A stretch of 64,000 bases of DNA, from positions 150,503 to 214,502 of the forward strand of contig NZ_JAHTMR010000013.1 in NCBI RefSeq assembly GCF_019200975.1, in the 5' to 3' direction. Of this stretch, positions 63,505-64,000 are shown piece after piece. The translations under genes and the position numbers were made by a program. Within the stretch, counting starts at the first letter, position 1; every line of letters starts with the position of its first letter. The notes under the pieces were generated by a model. The model searched no databases and was not told the origin of the DNA. It saw only the letters and a list, made by a program, of their open reading frames with translations. The DNA comes from Pseudomonas sp. PD9R (GTDB lineage: Bacteria > Pseudomonadota > Gammaproteobacteria > Pseudomonadales > Pseudomonadaceae).

Positions 63505-64000
63505 ATCGAGTAGGAGGCGGATTTACATCCGCCGTCCTCTCACACCACCGTACATACGGTTCCGTATACGGCGGTTCAGGCTATGCGGTTAAGCCGGTTT
63601 ATCGTATCCAGTATCGAGACCAACCCGAGTCGATCCCACAGTTTCTTCGGTAACGCCTGATTCACATGAGACGCCCCCGAGTTCCACCATGGGCCTCTGC
63701 CGTTGAAGGCTGATTTACAGGCGCGCGCTTCGCTAAACCCCAAGCGCATCAAGTTGCGTGACCTCGTCGAGGGCTGCTTCCATTGGCGCCAGATGACACA
63801 GCGCAGCTTACGACGCACCCAACCGTCCAGCTCCTCAAGCGGTCGCTTGCCCTGACTGAGTTTGAAGTAACCCGACCAACCGCGCAGTACAGGGTTTATC
63901 CGTTCGATGATATTCGCCATCTTCTGGCCCCGCGCTCCGCGCAGCAAGTCTCTGAGTCGGTCGCGTAAACGACCCAAACTCATTGTCGCCACTCTTAGCC
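63505..64000 (-). mobile_element. Group II intron, 3' part (continues past the window)
   Basis: On the minus strand the maturase frame is followed by a domain V-like hairpin (CCGCCGTA paired with TACGGTGG, 63546-63575 region), then GTGTGAGAGGACGG and a domain VI-like stem CGGCGGAT/ATCCGCC ending CTCCTACTCGAT. This layout is typical of bacterial group II introns. The 3' splice boundary is placed after AT at 63505. The 5' part lies outside the window. Confidence 0.88.
63576..64000 (-). CDS. ltrA: Group II intron reverse transcriptase/maturase, C-terminal part
   Basis: The frame is open to the window edge and ends at 63576. The visible 140 or so residues include LRDRLRDLLRGARGQKMANIIERINPVLRGWSGYFKLSQGKRPLEELDGWVRRKLRCVIWRQWKQP, the group II maturase (X) domain. 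The reverse transcriptase domain would be upstream. It ends RLNRIA without an obvious HNH endonuclease domain. The remainder downstream is intron RNA structure. Confidence 0.92.
   Translation of the reverse strand, partial: LRVATMSLGRLRDRLRDLLRGARGQKMANIIERINPVLRGWSGYFKLSQGKRPLEELDGWVRRKLRCVIWRQWKQPSTRSRNLMRLGFSEARACKSAFNGRGPWWNSGASHVNQALPKKLWDRLGLVSILDTINRLNRIA

Overview
The window looks like chromosomal DNA of a Pseudomonas species of the P. fluorescens group. The reasons are the gene content (cdhR-caiX-cdhCAB, gbdR, choXWV, betT-betIBA, the epd-pgk-fba-tkt block, metK beside an ArsR-methyltransferase gene), the high G+C with strong C/G third-position bias, and about 26 REP-type palindromes of the TGTAGGAGC / GCTGCGATC type in the gaps between genes. 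I saw no rRNA, tRNA, CRISPR array or prophage.

Region 1 (1-20100) handles quaternary amines. It begins with the tail of an unidentified gene. The carnitine regulator cdhR then diverges from caiX (binding protein), cdhC, cdhA, cdhB and a gamma-butyrobetaine hydroxylase gene. Next come a small unknown protein, the glycine betaine regulator gbdR, serine dehydratase sdaB, the choXWV ABC importer, the BCCT transporter betT, and betI-betB-betA. Gamma-butyrobetaine and carnitine feed into glycine betaine from one side and choline from the other. SdaB sits at the end of the route from betaine through glycine and serine to pyruvate.

Region 2 (20100-22330) is a visibly AT-richer three-gene cassette with overlapping genes: a 2-oxoglutarate/Fe(II) oxygenase resembling free-amino-acid hydroxylases, then azlC and azlD, an amino-acid exporter pair. 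It is the best candidate here for an undescribed system, possibly making a hydroxylated amino acid and exporting it.

Region 3 (22500-37800) holds a non-canonical TldD/PmbA protease pair, a DHA2 MFS pump, dbpA, a YhiN flavoprotein, a YccS-type membrane protein, a periplasmic solute-binding protein, elaA, a small winged-helix protein, a YgjP-like metallopeptidase, a REC-PAS-GGDEF-EAL protein with an altered EAL metal-site residue, and a PL7 alginate lyase.

Region 4 (37880-46760) holds central carbon genes (fba, pgk, epd, tkt; minus strand) and, divergently, an ArsR-methyltransferase regulator with metK. A perfect 14-2-14 inverted repeat lies in the tkt/regulator gap. Region 5 (46900-55900) contains ligB, a DUF1090 protein, cytochrome c', mltA, a MAPEG protein, two transporters, a gene-poor stretch, an FNT channel and an acyl-CoA thioesterase. 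Region 6 (56000-58700) is ahcY, preceded by a recognisable SAH riboswitch, followed by metF; with metK these form the methyl cycle. Region 7 (58880-64000) has a second solute-binding protein, an RhlE-type helicase, yceI-cybB, and the 3' end of a group II intron that runs out of the window.
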